Assembly: GCA_019722365.1 (NCBI GenBank)
Contig: JADFUC010000501.1
Location: 248,001-312,000 of the forward strand
Source of the DNA: Lithospermum erythrorhizon
Taxonomy: Eukaryota; Streptophyta; Magnoliopsida; Boraginales; Boraginaceae
DNA length: 64,000 nt
Reading direction: 5' to 3'
Shown one piece after another: positions 49,199 through 62,059 of the stretch; position 1 is the first letter of the stretch, and every line of letters begins with the position of its first letter. The notes under the pieces are model-generated. The model did no database searches, had not been told where the DNA came from, and worked only from the letters and a program-made list of their open reading frames with translations. The position numbers were made by a program, and so were the translations under genes.

Positions 49199-52100
49199 AT
49201 GATGTTTGGGGGCCAAACAGACACTAATGGGTTCAGCATATTCAAATGGAAAGAACGTACATCCTCTTTGACATCAAGGCTACTTTATGAAGTACCTCCT
49301 GAAATTGAATTGTCAGATTACAGAAGAGTACCAAGTCCTGGCAGTGAGAGCCCTTCTGGGCTTCTTGATGGTGAAAGTTTTAATGTGGAACCAATATCTG
49401 ATTTGGACCTGTTCTTTGAAAGGCTTTACAGCTACTATTGTGAGAAAGGGCTCTGGTGCATTATCATAAAGTGGATAGTGGAACTTTTGAGTATTGGATT
49501 CGTCATATGTTTCTCAGGGTTTTTCTTGTTATATGTTGATTGGAATGGCCTTCGCAGTGCAAAGTGTGGGATGGATGCTGTTGAATCTGGAATAAAGCCA
49601 TGTGATCTGGCTCAGGAAGCTCTTCATCAGCACCCATTGACTCCATTTACAATTTCAAAAGCAATAATTGTAGGTTATTTGGGAATATTTTCAATCTACT
49701 GGTTCTTTTGTTTCTTGCGGTTTTTTGCCCAACTTAAGGACACTCTTGGTATTCGTCAGTTTTACTCCAATAGGTATTTGATTCAACCCTCTCATTTTTC
49801 CGCTGCTCCTGGTTCATATGGTTTCGCATTTTGAGTTATGTTGCATGTGTTACTTGATACGTTTCAATATTATTATTGCTAAAGATAACTTACGAAAAAT
49901 CTTCTTGCAGTCTTCATGTCACGGATAAAGAAATTCAGACGATACCTTGGCCTTTGATTCTTGAAAAGGTTATCCAGTTACAAAATTCACAACAGCTTTG
50001 CGTTGTCAAGGATCTTTCCATTCATGACGTGGTGATGCGGTTGATGCGAAAAGAGAATTACTTGATTGGAATGCTTAACAAAGGAGTTCTTGCTTTTCCT
50101 ATATCTGGGTGGGTTCCTGGTGCTGGCCCAACAATTAAATGTGGTCTAAATGGCTCCAATCAAAGATTTTTCCTTCCTAAGACGCTAGAGTGGACTTTGA
50201 ATTGGTGCATACTGCAGAGCATGTTTGATAGGTGAGGTTCCTATTTTCTCAGTTAGTTACATGTGAAACAAAGAAGTATTCTTTTTATATAGATACCATT
50301 TGACGAGATAGTTGTTATTAAGATACTGAAAGTAGTGTTGCCTTGGTAGACTTGTTGATTGACTCACTCATTCGTTCTTTACAGATGCATTTTTTCTTGT
50401 TTTAGTCCTTTAAAATGACACGCATGGTATGCTAATCAGATACAAACCTTCATCCTGCTCTGATAGTGCTGTTCTTCTTGCAGAAACTTCTGTGTGAGGA
50501 GAGAGTTTATCTCTGATCCAAACACCTTACGTAAAAGGCTCATGTTAGTTGGCTTTCTGGTGCTGTTCCTTTCTCCATTTCTTATTATATTTATGTTAGT
50601 TTATCTCTTCTTGCGGCATGCTGAGCAGTTCTACAACCATCCAAGTACTGCATCGTCTCGTAGATGGTCAAATCTTGCCAAATGGATGTTCAGGGAATTC
50701 AATGAGGTATGTTTGATATATGAAATGCAATGTGGCTAGGTTGAATACTTGTTTGATACATGTTTTGGTATGTCTCTCCTGCCATGAGCATCCTGTTTTT
50801 GACAATATTTGCTTATGAGAACGATAACTTTATTGCTCAAGGGTCGTAGTTCAATTTTGGGGTTTCTCATTTGTTGAAAAAGTTAATATGCAACGGGTGG
50901 TTTGCAAGTCCTTGTTTTCCACAATTTCAACTATTCAAACTAAACTAAATGAAGCCTTTTTCCCACCAAGTGCGACTATAACAGTTTCCAACCACCTGAA
51001 AGAATAAAGCAAAAAAATTAATCATTTATCTGCATGTCATCTTTTTCCATATATAGCTCATGTTTCCAACCACCTATAAGTGGCTATAACATTAGTGATA
51101 AGCGAAAAAATTAATCATTTCTTTTTTCATATATAGCTCATGTTTCTTGTATTCCTTATGGCTGTCATCTTCTGATGCAGGTTGACCATTTGTTTAAGCA
51201 TCGGATAAATAGTAGTTTGGTGCATGCTTCGAATTACTTGAAGCAGTTTCCCTCACCTATTATATCTGTTGTTGCAAAGTTTATTTCTTTTGTATCTGGT
51301 GGCCTTGCTGCTGTTCTGATCATCATAGCATTTCTTGATGAGTCCCTGCTGGAAGGCCATGTAAGTTTTTCTTTCCTCCTTTGCTTTAATATTTACGCTG
51401 TTTCTTACTGTTTGGCTAATTTCGGGCGTGGTCATATTTTCATATATATGGCCGCAATTTATTTTGGTATGCTGCTGTTTTTGGAACTATAACAGCTATA
51501 AGCCGAGCTGCGATTACAGATGAACTCCTTGTTCTCGATCCTCAAGGCTCAATGTCGCTTGTGGTCCGGCACACACACTATATGCCGAAAAGATGGCGTG
51601 GAAAAGAGAGTACCGATGCTGTTAGGCTGGAGTTTGAGACTCTATTCCAGGTTCGAATTTTGAATTTTTTACCACTATAAGATTTGAAGTCTTAAATCCT
51701 AAATGGCAGTCCTACTGGTTCTCATAACTTCATCTTAAAAGCGAGTTGATAAGAGATGAGGTATTCCTTTTCCCCTATTTGGACGTCTATTTGATGTTCT
51801 CAACCCTTTTTTCCTGTTTTCAAAATTCAATGTTGTTTTGTGGTATAGCATGCATGTGATTTACAGGAACTGGGCTTGATTGATATGTTGTGCTTGGCCC
51901 CTTGTGGGAATGGACCTCTTCAATGTTGTGATCATATAGACAGTTAACCCCTTGGAAATATTGTTGCATCTAATTCTTAAATATTTTGCTCTTGCAGTAT
52001 ACTGGAATGATGTTGCTTGAGGAGATGGCCTCGATCTTTCTCACTCCATACTTGCTTCTGTTTGTTGTCCCAAAGGTTACAATTTTGACACTCCTAGTGT

Positions 52101-53797
52101 TTAATGTCCCTGCAACATTACTAAAGCCAGGTTCTTTACTAAATAAAACTGTTTCGATTTTCAGCGGGTTGATGACATATTACAATTTATTGCTGATTTC
52201 ACCCTAGATGTTGAAGGCGTGGGCCATGTTTGCAGGCTAGTATTACCGTGTCCTTTATCTGATCCTCCTCTCTTGTAATTAAGCTGTACATGTTCTTCCC
52301 GTTTTGAGTATTGGTGATAAACTGTTTCTGTTTCTTTTGCAGCTTTAGTTTCTTTGATTTTCAGAATCATGGCAATGGTAGATATGGTTCCCTATTCAAT
52401 ACTTCTCGTCCCCTGAGGAGCTCTCAGGGGAAAATGGAGAAATCATTCTTGAGGTAAAATACATCTCTGTAGAAGAACATGAAATCTAATGTACAATAGT
52501 ACGATCAACAATCTGATATTCGGAGGTTTCACAACACTCCATATTTCTTTTCTGGTTTTGCAGCTTTCAGAGCAGCTATCAGTCATGGGAACCTAATGCC
52601 CAGGGGAAGCAGTTTTTAGCTACACTCGAGGCATTTGGAGAGCAGAAGCTACAGGGGCAATTTGCAGAACCTCCAAACTTGCATCCTAAAATGCAGCGTT
52701 GGGGTCAGGATTCAAGAGGACTAGGTGCCAGACGCCCGTTAGCCGGTAGGAGGATGCCTTCTAATAATATAATAACTGGCTGCGAATCAGGTCCGCTAGG
52801 GATAATAAATGGAGACCTCAACCATTATCCATATATTATTGATTGGTTTTATACATCACAAGCCAATCATTGTCCTAGGGATGATCCGCCAAGATTTTCT
52901 GACTCTGGGAAAGATCACCCTGACCATCGCTGGATTCCTTCTCATGTTCCAGAAGATGAAGAAATGGATGGTGACAACTGGGGGTGCCCATTCGAGGAAC
53001 CAAATAAGGGCCATCCTGAAGCTTCGACGTCAGTTCCTCTCTTTGAAGAAAGCCTTTTACAACATCATGATTCGAGCAATGCTGTAAATTCTACTAGAAG
53101 CCATTGGTGGGCTAGAAATCAGACGCGACACACAGATCCAATGACAAGTTTTCTTGAACCTCCAGGTTTCACTGGTGGTGGTCATTCTATTGACCATCAC
53201 AATAGTTCCTCGAGGAATGAAGATATTGGATCATCGTCAACGTCAAGTCACAATTTTATGCAAAGCATGCGACATCATAATGATTCTAAAAATGTCCTGC
53301 ACCCCACCGGGAGCCGTTGGTGGGGTAGAAATCAAACACGAGAAGAAGATACCAGGACAAGTTTTCTCGAGCCCCCTGATTTTGCAGGTGCTGTTCATTC
53401 TCTTGATGACGATGACCATCACAATAGTTCCTCAAGGAACGATCATCTTGGATCATCAATAACAAGTCGCAACTTGGAGCAAAGCACGCCACAACGCCAT
53501 GATTCTTGGTGGGAGAGAAACGTTGAACACAGTGTAGCTCCAGATACAAGTTTTCTTCAACCTCCAAATTATAGCAGACAAAATGCTTCTGTTGATTATC
53601 ATGATAGTCACTCCGACAGGAGTATTGAAGAACCAGAGGACCACTTGGACTTTAGAGATTCCAACAGGTTATCAAAAACGTTCTACATGGATGATGACTT
53701 AGGTGAAAGGGGACTAAATCTAGCATTTGATGATATTTACAAGGAAAGTACAGATAACCCTCCTTGGACTGTAGATGATCCTTCTGATCTAGTATGA
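49199..53797 (+). CDS. ATG9: Autophagy-related protein 9
   Basis: Integral membrane lipid scramblase of Golgi/post-Golgi vesicles that supply membrane to the growing phagophore. Nine coding exons: 49199-49773, 49911-50231, 50484-50706, 51181-51360, 51444-51650, 51998-52075, 52165-52235, 52343-52453, 52564-53797; 999 residues. The start is the first of two adjacent ATGs and fits the family. Landmarks: PSPGSESPSGLL, DLDLFFERLYSYYCEKGLWC, membrane segments near IGFVICFSGFFLLYVDWNGL and KRLMLVGFLVLFLSPFLII, FYNHPSTASSRRWSNLAKW, YTGMMLLEEMASIFLTPYLL. Arabidopsis ATG9 is 866 residues; the surplus is a repeated C-terminal tail. Two oddities: exon 51444 has no AG acceptor (TTTTCAT|ATATAT), and the intron after 52235 uses a GC donor (CAG|GCTAGT). 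If the acceptor is truly dead the main product is truncated. Confidence 0.92.
53061..53600 (+). repeat. Repeated segment in the ATG9 C-terminal tail
   Basis: Two full units of about 70 residues and one partial: starts near 53,061, 53,270 and 53,492. The shared order is HHD/HND, S.WW.RNQTR, TSFLEPP.F, then HHNSSSRN, LGSS/IGSS. Arabidopsis ATG9 has this WW...SF.EPPDF motif once. The reading frame is intact. Confidence 0.9.
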
Positions 53798-54860
53798 TGC
53801 ATTCTTTAGTTTTTGGTACAATATGATACCTTTGCTTCTGTTTCTATGTCTGCTGACACAATGGCTACATTCTTTATTGTTGTACATAATTGGTTAATAG
53901 TAAATGAAGTTTCTGAACCTTCAAGTTTCGACCCTCTTCTAGAAGATGTGCCTCTAGCTCCAGCCACCAAACATATGCAGTTCATGGTGGACTGTTTTCT
54001 CTAATCACTTCTTCTCATGTATCAAATGCAACTATCTAAAACCAAACCTATTAAACCCCTTATATGAATGCAATTGTATATTGGATAAATGTTCCTTTTA
54101 TTTTTTATTTATTTCCTTTACCTTAAAAAACATAAAGTTCCTGCATCATAAACATAAACCATATTAGAACTATTACAATTTTGATGAAGTGTGTAAAAAT
54201 ATGTAATAGAACTTGCAATACTAAGCTCCATACGATAGAAGACTTATTCATCCGATCCACCTTAAAAAAGTTTGTCCATACTTGTGACTTCGTGATATCG
54301 AGGCTAGCAATAATAAAATATAAAAGTTAAGTGATTTAATTAAAATAAAATAAATAAATTGAAATACGTCTATTAAATCGTGATATAACTTAAGACGGTC
54401 GTCAGGCAGTTTACACTAAACATTAGTAGCAGTTGTTTAATAGCGTGCAGCGATAATAGATATGGCTCCCCAAAGCGATTTCTTAGCATTATGCATAATA
54501 ACATTGATTACTAACAAATACTTTCAAAATAATATCCTAGTAGAACATGTATAGAAAAAAACACGTCGAAAACAGAAAAATATGGGATGGTTGTCTTGAT
54601 TCGATAAGAATAAATCCAGTGAAGATAATTTCTGCCAGAATGAATGGTATGTGTTGGAAATATGAGATGTTATATCTCATAAGTATGTGTCCGATGAGCC
54701 GATTAGAATTATACGACCGATTATTTAAATAATAGTAAGTTCGGACGTATGTTGGTGTTGAATGATTAATATATTAGGTAAGCTCGATTGAGCTTTAGGG
54801 GTTATATTGAAACTTTAAGTCCTTCATGGCAAAATCTATATATTAATAAGATGTTCGGTT
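53798..54860. other. ATG9 3' flank and AT-rich DNA
   Basis: 3' untranslated region, then A+T-rich sequence. A TGTTGGAAATATGAGATG word at 54,652 resembles a copia LTR start; it could belong to the dead copia element that begins 2.5 kb further on. Confidence 0.4.
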
Positions 54861-56860
54861 AGGCGCAAATTAATATAACTGCTATTGTCGAGCAGGCACA
54901 AGAGGTCATACCTGACAACAAAATCGAACTATAATTTAATTATAACTTTTCGAGGTTTGAAATGAGGAACTCCATTGAGGTATTGGGGGTGAAATTCCAA
55001 TTGGTAAGAATTCACCCCATAGTGAGCTAAAATAACATACAAAGGAAGGTTCTAGAATATTCTCGTTTCCGGATAAGATGCCTCGATTTTAGGGATAGAA
55101 GTGGAAGGTTAAGGAAACATGCTGCTCGGCCTTCAATGGAGGAAGAAGGAGGAGAAATTTTACAACCTTGAAACTCTAATATTTTTAGAATGTTAAGGAT
55201 ATGGAAGATTTTCATGATATCTCTTTTAAAGTCTTCTGAGTTGGGATTTTGGTACTATATAAAGGCCGATTTTGAGATGAAAAACTTGCACAGTGCAACT
55301 TTTGAAGTTGAGAATTCTTTTTTTTCTCTATAACAGATACAGTAGTAGGTGGGAAAATTCCATTGAATTTTTACGATCTAAATCTCTGAGTTAATATTTT
55401 AAAAGGCATACAGTAAAGGCTGTGGAGGGGTTCGTTAAATGCGTTAGTGGGCTGATAACATAGACAATCTACGTTTTATTGTTGGGAGTGCTCCTGATTT
55501 ATTCCGCTACAAATCCTTAGAAAGGTCTGGCTCGTATGTTATTGTTTTTATTATTATATTAAGTAGAATCACTGATTTCTACGGCTTTTGTAATTGTTAT
55601 TTTAATCAGTAAAACCAACTGATTGGCGTCATGGAAGCTGAAGCTCACAATTGTAATTCATTATTAAATGCATGAAAATATGTATTATTGAATCTGAATT
55701 TATGTTAAATTGCAATTAGATATTTTAATTGATTGTAGAAGTATATGTTGAATTAAATAATTAAATCGGTGTCGTTAATTATTTTGAAAATAATCATTGT
55801 AGTTAAATCGAGAAATTTTTTATGGATTTTATGAATTTTAAAGAAATTTTTTTTTTTGAGCAAAATTTATATCGATTTAGATTCGAATCGATTAAGCGAT
55901 CTTTTCATAATAAAACTATTACGGAAGCTGTGTAGGCCTTGTGGGGGATAGCGTCGACATGACATCGATCCCCATTTAGATCATATGTATGATTTTAAAA
56001 TATTGTTAGCACAATAAAATTATAATAACATGCTTTAAATTACTATTATTGGATAATGAGAAATGCATGATATATATATATATTTGATAATGGATTAGAA
56101 AGAGATAAGTGATATGACTTAGATGTATTTTTTGGGAAATCTGACTGATTAATCTACGGCAGATGAATGGTAGAGATTTTGAGTATTATTATTTAATGTA
56201 AATATAATTAATTGAGAATTAGAGATACCAGCCCAGCAGGCAGACGGATGATAAAGATCACATTAGTAGACTAAGCTGGGTTTAGGAGCTAGTCCCCAGA
56301 TTTTATAGGTCATATCCACGAGGTCTTTGTTAGTGTTATATTTCATGCTCGTAATTTATGTTATATATGCTTAACATGTTTGTGTGTATATATGCTTAAC
56401 TTAATTATAACGGTTGGGAATATAAGCCCAATCTGCAATAGAATTAGAAGTAGCGTTGTCATACCAACTCTAAAGTTGGTTGAGTTTCATTTATGTGGAC
56501 CTACCGGTTGGTAGGCGTATCATACTTAAGGTTCTTTCGATGGGGTGTTTATAAACTTCCCCAAAGTGCGTGACTTGGGCTATGAACATCGACCCGACCT
56601 ATGTCGGTACACTTAGTTACTTGAGCGGTGATTTCGAGTCACCGGGGACTTGTGCCCATTGACAAAGAGGTCACTATACGGTCTAAGATGAACTTAGTGG
56701 TGCCAAGAATCATGATAGTCATGATTGGTGATGGTGCACCTACCTATGATTGAGATTTGAAATATTACATCTTTGCCGTTAGATTCTCGGTCATATAGGA
56801 TCTTGAGTATACTTAATTGCGTTTCTCGGTGGATTGTAAGCACAAGTATTAATTCTATTA
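54860..56860 (+). mobile_element. Degenerate Ty3/gypsy-like LTR
   Basis: Shares an ordered set of blocks with the LTR at 60.5-61.6 kb: TTTAATTATAACTTTCGGGG-like (54,936 and 60,746), a conserved AAAATTCCAA block, a TATAAA box (55,257; 61,179), and TAGGTGGG.AAAATTCCATT (55,345; 61,323). No polyprotein lies inside. It may have inserted in the 5' part of the neighbouring copia. Ends are approximate. Confidence 0.55.
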
Positions 56861-57139
56861 TATGATTTAAAATTACTTATTATGACATGAATAATTAAAG
56901 CTATATTATTTTTACATATGTACATTTACATAATCCTAATAGCCTTCTGAATAGTAACTCTAATATACTCCACATTTCCACTTTGGAAATACAATATACA
57001 TGTGCTTGCTTAAATCCGTTGGTGATCTTGAACAAATCATGGAATGACAATAAATACATAAACTTGAATGAGGTGGAAGTAATGCGACTACCACTTTCAG
57101 AGTCACATATATTTATGTTGGATCACTAGCTCCTTCACT

Positions 57140-59040
57140 TTCGCACGTGGGTACTTGACACGGATGTGGCTCTTACATTTAATAAAAATAGGGGATGTAC
57201 ATAATAAAAAGAAAGCTAGTACAAGATGAGGTAAGACGTCACGGGTGTAATGAAGCAAAGTTGCGATTTATTCTTTGCATGATCAATTTGTTTAAGTTTG
57301 CTAACAGAAATGGTAATTAAACTAAACAATGTCTACAATGTACCTCGCTTTGGCGAAACATCATTTGGTTTTACAAGCTGGAAAATGATGGATATTACTT
57401 TCAGTGTGTAGAAAGTGGTTGTTTCCATTACTTGAAATAGTATAGTTTATTATACGACATCTCGCTTGAGAATAGACTCTATGTATTAGATACAAACATT
57501 GAGACCTACAACATAAATAATAAGAGGAATAAGCCAAATGGTGAATCCTTCATATACGTAGCATTGCGGACACTTGATGCACATAAATTGAAACGCATTT
57601 AGAAATTTTATCTTGATGGAATTTTGAAATCATACGGTTTTGAACCGTATGATCGTCACGAATCATCTTTGCCCAGCAAGATGACCAAATTACCTTTCAC
57701 TTTCGAGCAGTGAGACAGCAATTTATTGGGTATCATACACGTTCGTGTGTGGACGATGAATATTCTTGCTAGAGAAGGTTACTGCATGCCATCGAGCACC
57801 GCGATGACTACATTAGATATGGTTATATATCTCTTGAAGCATAGAATGAAGCTTTTTGAAAAATTCAAAGAGTTTGAGAATGAAGTTAAGAACCAACTCA
57901 ATAAAGCGGTAAGGTTCTCGATTACGATAGAAGCGGAGAACCACCAAAGCTATATTTAGCTTGCGCATCTTAAAGAGTGGTATTATCGCGACTCACTCCC
58001 GGTGGGACACCTCAACATAATGAATTGTATCGAAAGGAGAAATAGAACACTATTGGATATGGTTCGATCCATAATGAAGCATCGAAACTACAGTCGAGTT
58101 TTGGGGATATGCATTACAAACTACCGTCACCTTGGCCCAAGCAAATGTCCAAACTAAATCGGCCGCTAAGACCCAGCATGAGATGTGGTTTGGGAACAAG
58201 ATAGGTCACATGAATTTGGGATAGTGAAGCCTATGTCAAGAAATTGAATAAGGACAAACTTGGACCCAAATATGAGAAATGTTATTTCATTGGTTATCCG
58301 AAAGAAACCATAAGGTATTATTTCTACCTCAAGCATGGGAACAAGATTTTCATTGCAAGAGATGACGTTTTCCTTTAGAAGAAATACTTAGCCAAAGAAT
58401 CTGAGAAGAAGTGAGAGTCTTGAAGTTGTTCAAGATGGTAGGGAAGTCAATGTTGAGAAAGCATGTGATTCACTAGGGGAGGTGAACCTCTCTTATATAG
58501 AGGAAGTTCAACTTGATCCACGGAAAACCGTGATCGAGCCAACTGAGACTCACACTACCCTTAGGAGGTCGGATAGAACTCGTCAGAAACCCGGTATATG
58601 GTATGGGAAGCTTTCTTAATTGAAAATGACGAGCCTTCTTCATATGAAGAAGCCATGAAAGAACCAGAAGCTGATGAATGACTTATAGCCATGAAATCGA
58701 GATAGATTCGATGTATCAAAATAATATTTGGACATTGATGGATCCACCCGAAGGTGCTAGACCTATCGAGTGCAAATGAGTTTTTTAAATACAAAGCTGA
58801 TAAAGATGGAAATATCCGTATTTTATAAAGACTAAACTAGTAGCCAAGGTTTCAAACAAATTCAAGGAATTGGTGCTTAGTGAAACCTTCTCACCAGATG
58901 TAAAGTTTAAATCAGATTCGGATTATCTTAGCCATATTTGCCTATTATGAGATTTGGCGGTGGATGTAAAAGCTACGTTCATACTTGGGGAATCTAAAGA
59001 GGACTTGTACATGAAAAACACAACCTCCAGGCTTTAAGTT
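57140..59040 (+). mobile_element. Dead Ty1/copia element, protease to RT
   Basis: Read across frames: aspartic protease core WVLDTDVA (about 57,145), integrase-side pieces (NRLYVLDTNIETY; ERRNRTLLDMVRSIMKHR, about 58,040-58,085), then YVKKLNKDKL-like and EKCYFIGYPKETIRYYFYLK (about 58,230-58,335), a linker RRSDRTRQKP (about 58,566), and RT N-terminal pieces (MKSR.IR; LAIFAYYEIW, about 58,690-58,960). The element stops abruptly at the early RT near 59,035 (KTQPPGFKFN). Many stops. The RT active site, RNase H and 3' LTR are missing. Confidence 0.85.
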
Positions 59041-59169
59041 CAACTAATTTGAACTCAACTAATTTAGTTTACTGTAAGAATACAAAATTTGAACTCAACT
59101 AATTTGACTTCAAATAAAATTGGACCCAATCAAAATTGAACCAAATCAAAATCAACATCACGAAATTAC

Positions 59170-59701
59170 AAACTTAATAATGACCCAATTAATCAGATTT
59201 ATTGGATATTCGGTTGCCGCTTATTTAATCGGATTACGTAGTGGTGGTGGCGGATTCAAAGATGATTATACCTTAATGTTCTTGTGACATTAAAGGTTAA
59301 ATGATGAAGATGATAAGAGGCGGCGATGATGGTTTCAGAGGGTGGGTCTGTTGGGTGGTGGTGGCTATGGTAAATGTGATGGTGGATGGAAAAGAACGAA
59401 GGGGATGGCGGGGGGCAGAATTAATTGTGATTTAATTTTCTATTTTTATAATATTTGTATATTTATTCAAAATAGACCCAAACCCGAAAATTTATTAAAA
59501 TTGAAAAACTATCTCAAATGTGTTTTGAACAATTTTATCCAAAAAGTTAAACTTGACGGTCATTTTGACGGAATGACCAAGTGAGGGAATGACCAAGTGA
59601 GACACTTTTTTGAAACATGTATGATCGAATGAGACATTTTGAAATATGTGTGATTGAATGGTGAACATTTTGAAACATGGATGATCGATCGTGCCATTAA
59701 C
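59170..59701 (+). mobile_element. Dispersed repeat fragment, copy B
   Basis: 59,470-59,701 is the inverse complement of 27,225-27,460 in ordered blocks (GAAACATGTATGATCGAATG, TGTGTGATTGAATGGTGAAC). Unlike copy A it has a doubled GGAATGACCAAGTGAG unit at 59,569 and 59,585. The left limit is uncertain. Confidence 0.55.
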
Positions 59702-59740
59702 CCTTGTTAGATTAATCCGTAAAACCCAACAGTATGGAGC

Positions 59741-60505
59741 TCAAAAAATTTTGTGAGGAAGCATTTTGTATGGTGAGTTGTGATTTGGTTTTATATAATA
59801 AGGTATTGGTAGAATAATGTATAAGTAGTATCCATTGTGATCTAATGCCCGGATGTATTCCAAAAGAAAGAGTAAGAACATTTTGTGACATTTTAGACTA
59901 AGGTAAGGATATAGGTGTTTGAGTGTGTTTTTTGTTATTATATTGCAATTTTGTAAATTTTGGGCATGGATAGATTTGTGAGATAGTTTATGGGGCTTTT
60001 TAACATTTTGAGCTTTTTTCCAAAGGTTCAGAGTATGGTTTCTAATGATGAATAATTGCTCCAAATTGAATGAAGAGCCATTGAATGTAATCTGATTCGT
60101 GAAAAGCCAAATGCTCCACCAAGTACTAATATTATCTTGTGTCCACCATGATTTATTTATAATTTGTGAAATGAAGGTGTGAAGGTTAGTAAGATTAGTA
60201 TCATTCTGGGTAAAATATTAAGAAGGTAAAATGGATTGTAATTTAGAACATGAACAAAAGAGGTGAAAAAAGTTCTCTTGGTCATGCTGACAGAATCAAC
60301 AAAGAGTTTCAATAGTTATTTTAGTACGTTTAAGCGATAATTGGAGTAAGAGGGAGTTTACCGACCCAAAGCTCGTTACATGGGGAGGAGAAAATTAAAG
60401 GGGGATGAGGATTGACCTCTGTACTTTATAGTTGTATGAGAGTTTGAGTTATTTTCTTAATTTAAAGTATGAGATATTTGAAATAGTGGCCAGATTTGAG
60501 CAATT
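59741..60505 (-). mobile_element. LINE remnant on minus strand, 3' part
   Basis: Minus-strand LINE ORF2 tail. It lies directly beyond an LTR insertion, on the other side of which (62.1-62.56 kb) the upstream post-RT block of the same type of element is found. The open stretch 59,741-60,064 (LWKKAQNVKKPHK region) corresponds to the variable C-terminus. Identification rests mainly on the linked 62 kb piece. Confidence 0.5.
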
Positions 60506-60509
60506 CGAT

Positions 60510-62040
60510 TGTCACAGCCCAGATTAAGCTCATTTAAGTTTAGGATTCGTATATACGTTGATTATGTAGTAATATTCGTATCGGGATACTCGAGATGACA
60601 TTAGAGGTTACCTTAGTGAAACTTCACGAGGGTCTACCGCCAATCAACCTTACTAATATATAATGCTCGATTAACATTATTTATCACATTGGCTTTTGTC
60701 GATCGGCGGGGAGATCCACATGGCGAAACTTCTGTGGCGAGTAAAATTTAATTATAAACTTTCGGGGTTTTAAAAATGGAACTATGTAAGAACATTGGGG
60801 CAAAATTCCAAGTGTGGGAATTATGCTTACATGTTAAACTATTAATGGGAAGAAAGGAGCCCCAAAGTAATTTTTCTTTTTGTAGAATCGTTATTTGAAT
60901 ATTCCTACTTAGCTTTTTTTTATGTGCGCTTTATTTGGGAATAAGAAGTGAAGAAAATTACAGAGCACTTCACAGATTTGATTTAGTCGACCGCTTGAGT
61001 AAGAGATGGAATTTCATAATCTTCCTCAAAAGAATAATACTAGAATATTACCCATTGTTTAAAAGTGTCTTTATTTTAAGGGATAAAAATTGAAGAATTT
61101 TAGAACCTTCCCATCCCTTTTGGTAGACAACTAAAACATGTAGGAAAGGAGGTGGAAGAGTTTTCTTTAATGACTTATAAAAGCGCAAAAAGTAGAGTTT
61201 GAACACTATGAACATACCCTTTTTTAAATGAAGAAAATGTTAGATTCGACTTTGATAATTGACTTTTTGGCGAAAATCAAAGGCTTTCCTCTCTCCCTCT
61301 TTTTCTACGTTACGGTCGACTGGTAGGTGGGGAAAATTCCATTAAAATTTTTACCTTGACCTGATCATAGTTTAATCTTTAAGGGGTTCCTAGTAAAACC
61401 TCAGAGGACTTGTTATTTCATTGGTGTGAACAATCTTAGAGGCGTGCTTTTGGATGCTCGTGGGGTATTTATCGCAATATTCGGGATACTACTCTGCTAT
61501 TTTTATTAAGAAGAGCGATGCAGCGTATTTTATTTAACTTTTAATTATTGTTTATCTATTAGTAGTGATCGTGAGATTCGTATCCACAGGCCATTGTTAG
61601 AATATTAGTTATAGATTGAAACACCAACATACAAGGGTTCGCCGTATCGGTAGGCTTAAGTGGACTCACATATTCTCGGGTGATTAAGTCTTAGGGTACT
61701 TATTTGGTACCTAAGGCACCCCAAGTAATTCTGGGATCTATCGGCCTGGCCGTTCGTGGGGAGGAGGAGAAATTAAGGGGAGGCGGCATTATGCTTATGG
61801 GGCGAGCATTGATAGCATTTAGTTAGGTTAAATGCAGGGGTGTTGCTGCATTACGGTTATGGGATATTTACGGTAGGATTGATTAGTTTGGACTACCGCT
61901 TAGCGTCATGCTTCGGTGAGCCTAGGAGTTGATATTACTTGGAGGATGAACCATAGCATTTGTTTTATGTTTTCATTTGTGGGTTGTGGTTTAATCACAG
62001 TTCTCTACGATATGACGCTTGTGATTATTGACCTGTGAAG
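60510..62040 (+). mobile_element. Ty3/gypsy-like LTR inserted in LINE
   Basis: The left end reads TGTCACAGCCCAG (60,510), a common start of plant gypsy LTRs. It shares blocks with 54.9-55.5 kb (see that entry). A TATA-like TATAAAAGCG lies at 61,179. The right end is not clear: no matching ...CA end with a target duplication was found, so 62,040 is only where LINE-like sequence seems to resume. Confidence 0.55.
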
Positions 62041-62059
62041 AAGAAGGAAAGAGCGCATG

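Noticed and set aside
52809..53644. Open frames of 60-100 codons overlapping the last ATG9 exon
   Set aside because: Frame shadows of the repeated ATG9 tail, which is open for 372 codons in its own frame and matches the family.
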